Shown here one piece after another: positions 33,810 to 41,545 of a stretch of 54,427 nt of DNA; the stretch's first letter is position 1; each line of letters starts with the position of its first letter. The stretch covers positions 1 to 54,427 of the forward strand of contig CAZVWV010000005.1 of assembly GCA_964631745.1 (NCBI GenBank), given 5' to 3'. Origin of the DNA: CAZVWV01 sp964631745. GTDB lineage: Bacteria; Bdellovibrionota_C; UBA2361; JBGSMV01. The position numbers were made by a program, and so were the translations under genes. The notes below the pieces were generated by a model, which was not told the DNA's origin, did no database searches, and saw only the letters and a program-made list of their open reading frames with translations.

Positions 33810-34733
33810 ATGTCTCAATTAACAAAACTTTTCGATCGGGAGCTGGTTTGGTTTGCCGAGAAAGCTTCGCTCTCGGCGCTTGAAAGCTCAAAGATAGAGG
33901 AGCTTTTGTGCGGCTCTATTTTGTCAGACGCCATCGAGAGCGGTAGCAGAATGCAGACTGAACCCTGCGAAAGTCCCTCGACTGAAACTCCCGCTGGGGC
34001 TCCCACTAAAACTCCTACTAGAGCCCGCATAAATTTCGGCATTCAAGATCTCGACTCGGAATCCGGCGGCTTGGCGCTGGGCGCGCTGCATGAGTTTCTT
34101 TACGGCGCAAAAAAAACGGACTTTCCACCCTATACTATTATGGCGCTGCTGGCTTCTAAAGCGCTTACGGAAGATGAGAAATATATTTTCTGGATCGGAA
34201 GCGAGCTTAAGCCTAGCCCCTTTGTGTTACAAAAGATTCCAATTAAGAATTTCTTAAAGAGAAATATCTTTATAGCGCCTCCGGATCGCAAATCTCTTTT
34301 TTGGGCCACGGAAACGGCGCTGCGTTCAGAGGCTGCCGGAGCTGTTATCTCTCATATCGATAGATATTCAATCTCGGTCAGCAAACGTTTCGCCTTGGCT
34401 GCCGAAAAGAGCGGAGCCTTGGGAATTGTAACGGCCACCACTAAGTTAAACACCAATAGCGCCGCTAAAACACGTTGGTTTGTTTCTGGGGCTCCCTCTC
34501 CTAGTTCACAGGAACGTTTCCAGATCTCTTTACTAAGAAACAAAGGGGCAAAACCTGCTCAAAATAGCTGGATCATAGAGGTGCGCGATGGAAGCTACAA
34601 TGGAGACAACGGGAGAGAAAACTACGGGAGCGACTCGGCACTATCTCTCCATTTACCTGGGGATGTGCAACACGGAGGCCTTGCACAAGATGGCCTCCTG
34701 GGCTCTAAGATTTACGCCTCTAGTGGGGGTTGA
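33810..34733 (+). CDS. imuA: ImuA-like mutasome protein (RecA-like fold)
   Basis: The 307-residue protein resembles ImuA/SulA-like: the region RINFGIQDLDSESGGLALGA then LHEFLYG, a strand KYIFWIGSE, IFIAPPDRKSLFWATETALR and LGIVTATTKLNTNSAAKTRW. ImuA bridges ImuB and DnaE2 or RecA in damage-induced mutagenesis. The last 47 residues (after IIEVRDG) are read from the start of imuB in another frame, an unusually long 146-bp overlap. There is no ribosome binding site; TATAAT ends ten bases before the ATG. Neighbour genes make the call firm. Confidence 0.8.
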   Translation: MSQLTKLFDRELVWFAEKASLSALESSKIEELLCGSILSDAIESGSRMQTEPCESPSTETPAGAPTKTPTRARINFGIQDLDSESGGLALGALHEFLYGAKKTDFPPYTIMALLASKALTEDEKYIFWIGSELKPSPFVLQKIPIKNFLKRNIFIAPPDRKSLFWATETALRSEAAGAVISHIDRYSISVSKRFALAAEKSGALGIVTATTKLNTNSAAKTRWFVSGAPSPSSQERFQISLLRNKGAKPAQNSWIIEVRDGSYNGDNGRENYGSDSALSLHLPGDVQHGGLAQDGLLGSKIYASSGG

Positions 34734-35946
34734 TTATGAACGCGGCCTGGTGCTCGATATCACCGGCACGAAACGCCTGCATGCCGGGCAAGAGAATTTA
34801 CTTTTAAAAATCTCAAACGCCCTGGAGACACGCGGCATTACAGCCCGCCTTTGTATCGCACCCACGATAGGCGCGGCCTGGGCTGTGGCGCAATGCTCTA
34901 GCGAGAAGATCTCTCTCGTGAAAAGCGCAGAGCTTAAGGCGTATCTGTTGCCTCTTCCGCTTTGCGCGTTAAGGCTTGCGCCGGATGTAATACAGGCGCT
35001 GGAACAGATCGGTGTCTGCACTGTGCAAGAATTAATTAAGCTTCCAAGAAAAGGGCTCTCTCAAAGATTCGGCCCAGAGCCGCTTTTGCGTCTCGATCAG
35101 GCCTTTGGAATAAGATCTGAAATTTTAGAATGTTTGCACCCTTCTGATGCGCTGACAGAGAGTTTAGCCTTTGACGTGCCGCTCACAAACCATGCAATTC
35201 TTAAAGCTGCTATCTTAAAGCTATTAAAAAATCTGTTACTGAAACTGGAAAGGCAACTTTTAAAAGCTGCTCTTTTTAGGATTGAGTGCTTCCAGGCGGG
35301 GAAACTCGCATTTAAAAAAGAGCTGGCTCTGTACGGCTCAAGTAATAATTTTTCACACATCAGTTCCATAATTGAATCTGCGCTTGAGCGTTTGCAAGCT
35401 GCCGACGGCATCGGCGCCATACGTGTGAGCGCCTTACAAACCATAAGACAGATCTCAACTCAAAGTGATTTTGAGCGCCAGGGGAGAGACCTTGATTTAA
35501 AAAAAGCAGAGGGTGAACTAATCAACAGCTTAAGCGCGCGACTTGGCCACGAAAACTTGGCGCTGCTTGAGCTGAGAGAATCTTTTGTACCAGAGAACTC
35601 TTATGGCTACGCGGCTTTAAAAGCCAAACAGGCGCCCATTACTGAGACGGGTCCGCTTACGCGCCCTTCCTACATCTTTAAAACACCCCAACCAATCTTG
35701 GCGATCTCGCTACTGCCGGACCGCCCGCCCACCAGGATCATCTGGAACGAGGAAACTCTTCAGATAATATCTGCGGCCATCCCAGAGAAGATCTCACTTG
35801 AATGGTGGCAGCACGTGATTGCGCCTCAAGAACAGCGCCAACTAAAAGATCGCCTGTATTTTAGAGTGCAAGATCATTTAGGCCGCTGGCTGTGGGTCTT
35901 TAGAGATTCGGATATGCGCTGGTTTGTGCAGGGGGTTTGGAGCTAG
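34588..35946 (+). CDS. imuB: ImuB-like Y-family polymerase homologue, shortened N-terminus
   Basis: The 452-residue protein has ImuB features: FTPLVGVDYERGLVLDITGT, then GITARLCIAPTIGAAWAVAQ, the helix-hairpin-helix region (LEQIGVCTVQELIKLPRKGL, RFGPEPLLRLDQAFG) and the C-terminal DHLGRWLWVFRD. ImuB is a catalytically dead Y-family protein that ties ImuA and DnaE2 to the sliding clamp. The first strand (RHYLSIYLG) runs straight into the EALHKMASWALRF helix. The usual 50-60 residues between them (the R-G and G-M-x-L-A-D-A segment) are missing. The TAG stop lies inside a 40-bp palindrome. Confidence 0.85.
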   Translation: MEATMETTGEKTTGATRHYLSIYLGMCNTEALHKMASWALRFTPLVGVDYERGLVLDITGTKRLHAGQENLLLKISNALETRGITARLCIAPTIGAAWAVAQCSSEKISLVKSAELKAYLLPLPLCALRLAPDVIQALEQIGVCTVQELIKLPRKGLSQRFGPEPLLRLDQAFGIRSEILECLHPSDALTESLAFDVPLTNHAILKAAILKLLKNLLLKLERQLLKAALFRIECFQAGKLAFKKELALYGSSNNFSHISSIIESALERLQAADGIGAIRVSALQTIRQISTQSDFERQGRDLDLKKAEGELINSLSARLGHENLALLELRESFVPENSYGYAALKAKQAPITETGPLTRPSYIFKTPQPILAISLLPDRPPTRIIWNEETLQIISAAIPEKISLEWWQHVIAPQEQRQLKDRLYFRVQDHLGRWLWVFRDSDMRWFVQGVWS

Positions 35947-35980
35947 TGCCGCGACAAATTAATTTGTCGCGGCACTAGCT
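35941..35980. terminator. Perfect 40-bp palindrome between converging genes
   Basis: The arms AGCTAGTGCCGCGACAAATT and its exact complement meet without a loop. It covers the imuB stop codon and ends 5 bp before the stop of the antitoxin gene on the other strand. In RNA both strands would form a 17-20 bp stem, so it is probably a bidirectional terminator, although no long T run follows. Its perfection implies recent origin or strong selection. Confidence 0.6.
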
Positions 35981-35984
35981 TGAG

Positions 35985-36320
35985 TTATGCTGCAAGAACT
36001 CTAACTTCAGCATGTTTGCTCGAGCGAGACTTTTGCTTAATTACAATCTCAATATCTTGATCCAAAGCATTCAGAAAACGAAATAAACGTTCAGTTGAGA
36101 AACCATCGAGTCGCCCTCGTAAGAGATTAGACACTTTAGGTTGATCTATATCAAGCAGAGTCGCAGCTTGCATCTGTGTTAGCTTTCGTTTTTCAATAAG
36201 GTGAGCGATACGGTGGACAAGTCCGGATTTGGCAAACAGATCATCGGCATCTTCAAGAGCGAGATCCGCGAAGATATTGCCGCTGGTTTCATGGATCTCA
36301 ATTTTTCTTTTCTTACTCAT
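35985..36320 (-). CDS. XRE-family antitoxin (HTH_37-like) of a HigB/HigA-type pair
   Basis: The 111-residue protein contains a helix-turn-helix (KLTQMQAATLLDIDQPKVSN, then LLRGRLDGFSTERLFRFLNA) and the D-Q-D-I-E-I-V-I strand typical of XRE antitoxins that follow phage Gp49-like toxins. The toxin gene lies just upstream on the same strand but is interrupted by an insertion, so this antitoxin is probably an orphan in practice. Its start is 12 bp from the end of the toxin remnant. The helix-turn-helix should still bind its operator. Confidence 0.87.
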   Translation of the reverse strand: MSKKRKIEIHETSGNIFADLALEDADDLFAKSGLVHRIAHLIEKRKLTQMQAATLLDIDQPKVSNLLRGRLDGFSTERLFRFLNALDQDIEIVIKQKSRSSKHAEVRVLAA

Positions 36321-36482
36321 ATTTTATTTGCCTTATTGTTTTACCTTTCGAGCGGCACTGTATATTTTCATAGTCATCTCATAGTCATTTTCAGCATCTT
36401 TTAAGCGACGTTTGATGAGTTCGATTTCCTGCTTTGGCGTGGCAATGCCGCTTTTTGATTTCTTCTGAAAAACGTGTAGAAC

Positions 36483-37016
36483 GGTTAGGCGCACCGTGTG
36501 GCGCTAATGGTTATCCCATTGATTTTATTCACCACGAAGAGCGCGAAGTTCACGAAGAAGTCACGAAGGAGGAATTAAAGAACAAATCTTTTAATGCCTT
36601 TCTTCAATATCTCAACGTTAAAATTTATGAGTAACCCAACTTTCACTCGACTCAGCTTCATATAGGTCAGAATATGTGCCTCGTGAATCTTGAGCAACTG
36701 TTCTACGCTCTTCAACTCAACGATCAACCGATCGTTTACGAACAGGTCAACTCGATACCCACAATCAAGCTTGAGCTGTTTGTACTCAACCGGTAACGGA
36801 TGCTGAACCTTAAACGATATGCCGGCTCTATTCAATTCGCACGCCATGCATTGCTCATAGGTCGATTCAAGCAGCCCAGGTCCAAGTTCCCGGTGTACCT
36901 CTATCGCACACCCAAGGACTCGGCCCGACATTTCATCAAACTTCAACTTCGTGCCCCCTTCGTGTCCTCCGTGGCCTCCGTGGTGATTACTTCTTACGCA
37001 TTACCACCAATGGGAT
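36483..37016. mobile_element. Insertion carrying a GxxExxY nuclease gene between heptamer arms
   Basis: The boundaries are fixed by the toxin gene it splits; GTT (AAC on the plus strand) is repeated at 36480-36482 and 37017-37019 and may be a target duplication. Inside, TTATCCCATTG (36511-36521) and CAATGGGATAA (37008-37018) are inverted. Then come arms of heptamers: CACGAAG/CGCGAAG at 36533, 36542, 36551, 36562 and complements at 36947, 36958, 36967, 36976. Spacing is 9, 9, 11 and, mirrored, 11, 9, 9. The only gene lies between the arms. No transposase of a known family is present. Confidence 0.7.
36575..36946 (-). CDS. GxxExxY protein (PD-(D/E)XK nuclease-like)
   Basis: The 123-residue protein has the name-giving motif G24-L-L-E27-S-T-Y30 after AIEVHRELGPG. 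The nuclease-like core is D67 (GYRVDLFVNDR) and E77-L-K79 (LIVELKSVE), then a helix HEAHILTYMKL and the strand VGLLINFN. This is the small GxxExxY family, assigned to the PD-(D/E)XK superfamily and of unknown function. The start appears to be TTG (36946), right where the inverted-repeat arm ends; ATG at 36931 is an alternative. The coding region exactly fills the space between two arms of CACG(G/A)AG heptamers. Confidence 0.88.
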   Translation of the reverse strand: MKFDEMSGRVLGCAIEVHRELGPGLLESTYEQCMACELNRAGISFKVQHPLPVEYKQLKLDCGYRVDLFVNDRLIVELKSVEQLLKIHEAHILTYMKLSRVKVGLLINFNVEILKKGIKRFVL

Positions 37017-37312
37017 AACATAAACGACTCCGGTATATCGAACTACATAAACAGCCCGAAACGTTCTTCCGTCATAATCATCTACAACCTCAAGAACTCC
37101 CGCACCGCCGAAACCCTTCATGGGCTTAGCATCAAGCGATCTTCCCCCTCGTTGAGCCTGGTCTAAAGCGAAACCCATTACTCTACGAACTTTAGAAGGA
37201 AGGCCTTTCAAATCTCTATACGAAGATCCGATCCAACGAACTGGTTTTAGATTACTACCCATAATATACCACATCTAGCATAAGTATCCAACCCCCACGT
37301 TGGACCCGCCTC

Positions 37313-37341
37313 TATTCTAGTTTATTTCTATATCTATACAA
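37313..37341 (+). promoter_or_regulatory. dnaE2 promoter with the SOS-like motif
   Basis: TATTCTAGTTTATTTCTATA at 37313-37332 repeats the imuA motif with one change. TATACA at 37336-37341 is a possible -10. A further inverted match, TATAGAATAAA at 37342-37352, pairs with TTTATTTCTATA at 37321-37332. The ATG is at 37356. Confidence 0.6.
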
Positions 37342-37355
37342 TATAGAATAAACTT

Positions 37356-40300
37356 ATGCCAGACTACATCGAGCTACAAGCCATCTCTAATTTTTCTTTC
37401 CTGCGCGGCGGCAGCCACCCGGAGGAGCTCGTAACTCAGGCTAAACTATTAGGATACAAAGGTCTGGGGCTGGCAGATATAAACTCTTTCTCCGGGATTG
37501 TGCGTGCGCATAGCGCCGCCAAAGAAGCCGGCTTACCTTTCTTTGTGGGGGTTCGTTTTGATTTGGGTGAGCCTGCCCTATCTATCTTAGCATACGCCAG
37601 TGAGCGCACCTCCTATGGAATACTTTGCAAACTGCTCACCGCAGGCAAGACGCATGCGCAGAAGGGAAGCTTCGAGCTTGGTTTTGAAGAGCTTCTGGCT
37701 AACCTTAAAGGCATTCACATCATAGTGCTTGCGCCGGATGTAATATCTGAGGAGCAGTTTTTTTTAGCGCGTTGTAGCGCCTTAAAAGACAGCGCTGGTA
37801 GCGCGTATATCTCTTTAGCTCTCACTCTAAATTTTTCACACAATGCGGCTAGGAAGATTCATCTGATCCGGGAGACTTCCGAATACCTACAAGTGCCACT
37901 AGTGGCCACAGGCGATGTGATTTATCACGTAGCAGAGCGAAAACCGCTACAAGACGTGATTACATGCGTGCGTAATAAATGCACCATCCAAGAGGCAGGT
38001 TTTAAGCTTTTCCAAAATTCCGAGCGTCACCTAAAAACACCTGCCGAGATATACAGACTCTTTCGCGAATATCCGCTGGCTTTAAAGCGCGGCCTTGAGA
38101 TCGCTGAGGCTCTCTCGGGATTCTCCTTAGATATGTTGCGCTATGAATATCCTGAGGAGATCTGCCCTGCGGGACAAAGCCCGCTACAGTATCTAAAGCA
38201 GCTCACCTGGCGAGGCGCCAAGGAGCGTTATCCAAATGGCGTACCCGATAAAGTTATTCAGCTGCTAAAGCAGGAGTTAACGCTAATTGATGAGTTGGAC
38301 TACCCCAAATATTTTTTGACCTGTTACGATATCGTGCGCTTTGCGCGCTCACAAGGAATTTTATGCCAAGGGCGTGGCGCGGCCGCAAACTCTGCAGTCT
38401 GTTTCTGCTTAGGGATCACATCTGTCGACCCAGAAAAGATCGATCTGCTCTTTGCGCGCTTCGTGAGTAAGGAGCGCAGCGAGCCGCCCGATATTGATAT
38501 CGATTTTGAGCATGAGCGTAGAGAAGAGGTCATTCAGTACATATATCAAAGATATGGCAGAGCGCGCGCGGGGCTGGTCTGTGAAGTGGTTACATACAGA
38601 CACCGTAGCGCCACAAGAGAGGTCGGCAAAGCTTTAGGGTTATCCAACGAAACGGTAGGAAAGTTAGCAAAGTCTATTCATCGTTGGACCGCCTGCGAAG
38701 TAAGCAACGCCGATCTGGAAGAGCTCGGGCTTAGTCCTAATCTGATGCTCCAAAACACCTTAACCTTAGCTAAGGAATTAATGGGTTTTCCTCGCCATCT
38801 CTCGCAACATGTGGGCGGCTTTATAATCTCAGAGGGGCTGCTCTCTGAAACCGTGCCGATAGGAAACGCCGCCATGCCAAACCGCACCATGATCGAGTGG
38901 GACAAGAACGATATAGAAGTCCTGGGAATGTTAAAGATCGATATCTTAGGGTTAGGAATGCTGAGCTGCGTACGTAAAGCCCTTCAGTACGTGAACCACA
39001 AAAGGCTAAAAGCCGGGCTAAGGCACTACGAAATGCATTCCATCCCCAGAGAAGATGCGGGCGTGTATGAGATGATCTGTAGTTCGGATACTCTGGGGGT
39101 CTTTCAGATTGAATCTAGGGCACAGATGTCTATGCTGCCCAGATTAAAACCGAGGTGCTTTTACGACCTCGTAATTGAAGTAGCGATTGTGCGCCCGGGC
39201 CCGATCCAAGGCAACATGGTGCATCCCTATCTAAAACGCCGAGCGGGCTTAGAGAGCGTGCATTATCCAGACCAACGCGTGCGCGATATATTGGGAAAGA
39301 CGCTGGGTGTGCCGATCTTTCAGGAACAAGCCATGCGGCTTGCGATCGTGCTGGCTAATTTTTCACCGGGCGAAGCTGAAAAACTACGCCGCGCTATGGC
39401 TGCTTGGAAAAGCGACAAAGGCATGATCGCTATCTTTAGAGAGCGAATTATTAAAGGGATGCTGCAAAATGGCTACACTTTACAATTCGCCGAGAGCTGC
39501 TTTAATCAATTAAAAGGGTTTTCAGAATACGGCTTCCCCGAATCTCATGCGGCCTCGTTCGCTTTAATCGTATACGCTTCAGCTTGGCTCAAGAAGCATC
39601 ATCCCTCCGAGTTTACCTGCGCGCTCTTAAATTCCCAGCCCATGGGATTTTACGCTCCTTCACAGATCGTGAGCGATGCCAAAGCACACGGTGTGCCAAT
39701 ACTGGCCATTGATATCAACAAAAGCGCCTGGGACTCAACTCTTGAGAACGGAGAAAGCGGTGATACACGGGCAGCGCTCAGACTTGGGATGCGTCTGGTA
39801 AAGGGCTTGGGAGAAAAAAATGCCCAGATTATCTGCGATCTAGTAAAGAGTCGTGGGAGCTTTAACCGAATCCAGGCGCTCTGGAAAGTTGCGCGCCTTA
39901 AGGGGCTAAAAAAATCAGCTCTTGTTTGCTTGGCCAAGGCCGATGCTTTTGGATCGGTAGGACTAAATTCGCGCGAGGCTCTCTGGGAGATTCGCGCCCT
40001 GCCTTCTGAGATCTTACCGCTAGAGAAGTTGATGCTCACACAGCAAGAGCCGGTGGATCTCCCTAGCATGCACCCTAAAGAATATATGTTTCAAGACTAC
40101 ACAGCCACGGGCCTCTCACTTAAAGCACATCCTTTGCAATTTATACGAAACGTTCTGGATCTCCGGGGCGCATTTACAGCTCAAACCTTAAAGACTAAGA
40201 CTTCATTGGGTGGCACGGTCTCTGCTGCGGGCATAGTAATCTGTAGGCAACGTCCTCACACAGCCAAGGGCGTGGTGTTTTTAACATTAGAAGATGAGAC

Positions 40301-40523
40301 CGGCATTACTAATGTCTTCGTAAAGCCTGAGATATTTGAGATTTACAGAAAGGAGATCTTATCGAGTTCGATCATACTGGTTAAAGGCACCCTCGATCGC
40401 AACGATGCGGTTGTGTATATTAATGCAAAGCAGATCGAAGAATTGGATAGGTTAGTGCTGGAGCGTAAAGCTTCTGAGGTACATGCGCGAACAGCTTTGC
40501 CGGGGAGGAGTTATTCTTATTAA
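37356..40523 (+). CDS. dnaE2: Error-prone DNA polymerase III alpha subunit
   Basis: The 1055-residue protein is the normal DnaE2 length. It has an N-terminal PHP domain (YIELQAISNFSFLRGGSHPE, GLGLADINSFSGIVRAH), the polymerase core with CQGRGAAANSAVCFCLG and the catalytic PDIDIDFEHERRE (D379, D381, D383), the FPRHLSQHVGGF and VPIFQEQAMRLA motifs, and a C-terminal OB-fold (GTVSAAGIVICRQRPHTAKG). DnaE2 extends DNA past lesions with ImuA and ImuB. It has its own motif-bearing promoter, and a toxin-antitoxin locus now separates it from imuAB. Confidence 0.95.
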   Translation: MPDYIELQAISNFSFLRGGSHPEELVTQAKLLGYKGLGLADINSFSGIVRAHSAAKEAGLPFFVGVRFDLGEPALSILAYASERTSYGILCKLLTAGKTHAQKGSFELGFEELLANLKGIHIIVLAPDVISEEQFFLARCSALKDSAGSAYISLALTLNFSHNAARKIHLIRETSEYLQVPLVATGDVIYHVAERKPLQDVITCVRNKCTIQEAGFKLFQNSERHLKTPAEIYRLFREYPLALKRGLEIAEALSGFSLDMLRYEYPEEICPAGQSPLQYLKQLTWRGAKERYPNGVPDKVIQLLKQELTLIDELDYPKYFLTCYDIVRFARSQGILCQGRGAAANSAVCFCLGITSVDPEKIDLLFARFVSKERSEPPDIDIDFEHERREEVIQYIYQRYGRARAGLVCEVVTYRHRSATREVGKALGLSNETVGKLAKSIHRWTACEVSNADLEELGLSPNLMLQNTLTLAKELMGFPRHLSQHVGGFIISEGLLSETVPIGNAAMPNRTMIEWDKNDIEVLGMLKIDILGLGMLSCVRKALQYVNHKRLKAGLRHYEMHSIPREDAGVYEMICSSDTLGVFQIESRAQMSMLPRLKPRCFYDLVIEVAIVRPGPIQGNMVHPYLKRRAGLESVHYPDQRVRDILGKTLGVPIFQEQAMRLAIVLANFSPGEAEKLRRAMAAWKSDKGMIAIFRERIIKGMLQNGYTLQFAESCFNQLKGFSEYGFPESHAASFALIVYASAWLKKHHPSEFTCALLNSQPMGFYAPSQIVSDAKAHGVPILAIDINKSAWDSTLENGESGDTRAALRLGMRLVKGLGEKNAQIICDLVKSRGSFNRIQALWKVARLKGLKKSALVCLAKADAFGSVGLNSREALWEIRALPSEILPLEKLMLTQQEPVDLPSMHPKEYMFQDYTATGLSLKAHPLQFIRNVLDLRGAFTAQTLKTKTSLGGTVSAAGIVICRQRPHTAKGVVFLTLEDETGITNVFVKPEIFEIYRKEILSSSIILVKGTLDRNDAVVYINAKQIEELDRLVLERKASEVHARTALPGRSYSY

Positions 40524-40537
40524 ATCAACTTATGAAA

Positions 40538-40849
40538 TCAGGCTGCTATCGCGCCTTCCAGCTTTTTGACTTTTCTCCTAATCTCGCGCAGCCTCGGCTC
40601 TAAATCGATACGCTCAAATCCGTTAGGAAACAGCAAGAACTCCGGCTTCACGCTCAAAGCCTGAGCGAGCAAAATCGCTCGGTCCTCGCCCAAACGAGAA
40701 CGGCCAGACTCAATATTAGAGAGGTTAGACACAGCAATTCCGGCGATTTCTCCAAGCACCGCTTGGGTCCAGCCCTTTCTGCTACGCAGCTCCTTTACGA
40801 CCTGCCCGGGTGTTAGGATAGCTCTTTGAGTCCTTCTGCTTCTCGCCAT
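40538..40849 (-). CDS. HigA-like XRE antitoxin
   Basis: From the ATG at 40849 the protein has 103 residues (a TTG at 40870 could add seven). GQVVKELRSRKGWTQAVLGE followed by IAGIAVSNLSNIESGRSRLG is a textbook XRE helix-turn-helix. The C-terminal part (RLREIRRKVKKLEGAIAA) is a basic helix. It follows a RelE/YafQ-like toxin gene that has been frameshifted, with the toxin stop 25 bp upstream of this ATG. It should repress the locus and would neutralise the toxin if the toxin frame were restored. Confidence 0.85.
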   Translation of the reverse strand: MARSRRTQRAILTPGQVVKELRSRKGWTQAVLGEIAGIAVSNLSNIESGRSRLGEDRAILLAQALSVKPEFLLFPNGFERIDLEPRLREIRRKVKKLEGAIAA

Positions 40850-40874
40850 ATCTTTCGTCACGCTTCCCAAGTAT

Positions 40875-41185
40875 TCACTTTCTTCTATAGTCGTGCTTGC
40901 TAATGCGCTCTACGCAAACAACCTCTAATTGCCCCGACTTGTCAGACCGATAAATCACTCGCCATGCCCTGTTAAGCCGCGAAGATCGAAACCCCGCCCA
41001 CTGGCCCCTGGCCGCTGGCCGCTAAGCTTCTCATCTCGATACCCTTTAAACTCCCAAAGTATTCGACTGCCGTGCTCTTCAACCAGTCTCGCCCATATCT
41101 CGTAAGCCCTTAGAATCTCGACAGGTGCCATTCTCAAGTTCTGCTGCACTTGACTGGACTCAACAATACGGGCTTTACTGTGCAT
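40875..41185 (-). pseudogene. RelE/YafQ-like toxin, frameshifted by a 7-bp repeat expansion
   Basis: The first part (RMAPVEILRAYEIWARLVEE, ILWEFKGYRDEKLSGQ) and a second part in another frame (RSSRLNRAWRVIYRSDKSGQ, LEVVCVERISKHDYRRK) together make a RelE-family toxin of about 98 residues. Between them the minus strand has three tandem heptamers GGCCAG(C/G/T). Removing two copies (14 bp) gives DEKLSGQWAGFRSSRLNRAW in one frame and the length expected of the family. As sequenced, the frame stops early at GLTGHGE. On the minus strand TATAAT stands six bases before the ATG. Confidence 0.75.
41000..41020. repeat. Triple heptamer microsatellite inside the toxin gene
   Basis: ACTGGCC, CCTGGCC and GCTGGCC (plus strand) are three near-identical 7-bp units in tandem. 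Seven is not a multiple of three, so gain or loss of copies changes the toxin frame. Loss of two copies, or gain of one, would restore it. Confidence 0.7.
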
Positions 41186-41283
41186 TACAATATTATACTA
41201 GAATATAACTTATATCTTACGATAAAACAATAGAATAGATAGAAAATGCCTAATCGTGCCACCGAAACGGCAATATACGATCC

Positions 41284-41436
41284 CTAAGCCGCCGCTTTAT
41301 ACTCAAGCTCGTCCTTCTCGGCCGCGATCTTGGCGTCCTCCTCGTCCTCAAGCTTTCTGAGCGATTCCTCTTCAGCTTCAAAGTCAATCAGGTAAACTAC
41401 TGCAACCCCTAAAGATTTTATAAGATCTATTATCAT
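41284..41436 (-). CDS. Possible 50-residue small protein
   Basis: An ATG at 41436 follows AAAGGA with good spacing and opens a 50-codon frame: a hydrophobic start (MIIDLIKSLGVAVVYLIDFE) then a highly charged helix (AEEESLRKLEDEEDAKIAAE). A short membrane-binding helix followed by a coiled coil is possible. I do not recognise it. The good ribosome binding site and biased composition favour a real gene, but a frame this short may be chance. Confidence 0.4.
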   Translation of the reverse strand: MIIDLIKSLGVAVVYLIDFEAEEESLRKLEDEEDAKIAAEKDELEYKAAA

Positions 41437-41545
41437 ATAGAATCCTTTAACCTAAACATCCTATTAGGGTTATGCCCGCCTCCTAGAGATTGTTAGTTGT
41501 AGTAGAATGGATGTTCGTGAGGGGTGGTTTTTAGATCTGGCATTG

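Larger units (their letters stand above)
36333..37274 (-). pseudogene. Gp49/HigB-type toxin gene interrupted by a 534-bp insertion
   Basis: The N-terminal part is read from 37262 (or 37274) to 37017: KPVRWIGSSYRDLKGLPSKV, KPMKGFGGAGVLEVV and FRAVYVVRYTGVVYV. The C-terminal part resumes at 36482 and ends at 36333: LHVFQKKSKSGIATPKQEIE and LIKRRLKDAE. Joined at VVYV-LHVFQKK they give a complete toxin of the Gp49 family (RelE-like mRNA interferase) in the correct frame, with a GTT at both junctions. The intervening 36483-37016 carries the GxxExxY gene and its inverted repeats. The interrupted frame reads on into IPLVVMRKK and stops. Confidence 0.85.

Noticed and set aside
20952..41505. Exact 16-mer TTGTTAGTTGTAGTAG at 20952-20967 and 41490-41505
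   Set aside because: One 16-base match in 54 kb is about what chance allows, and the flanks are unrelated.
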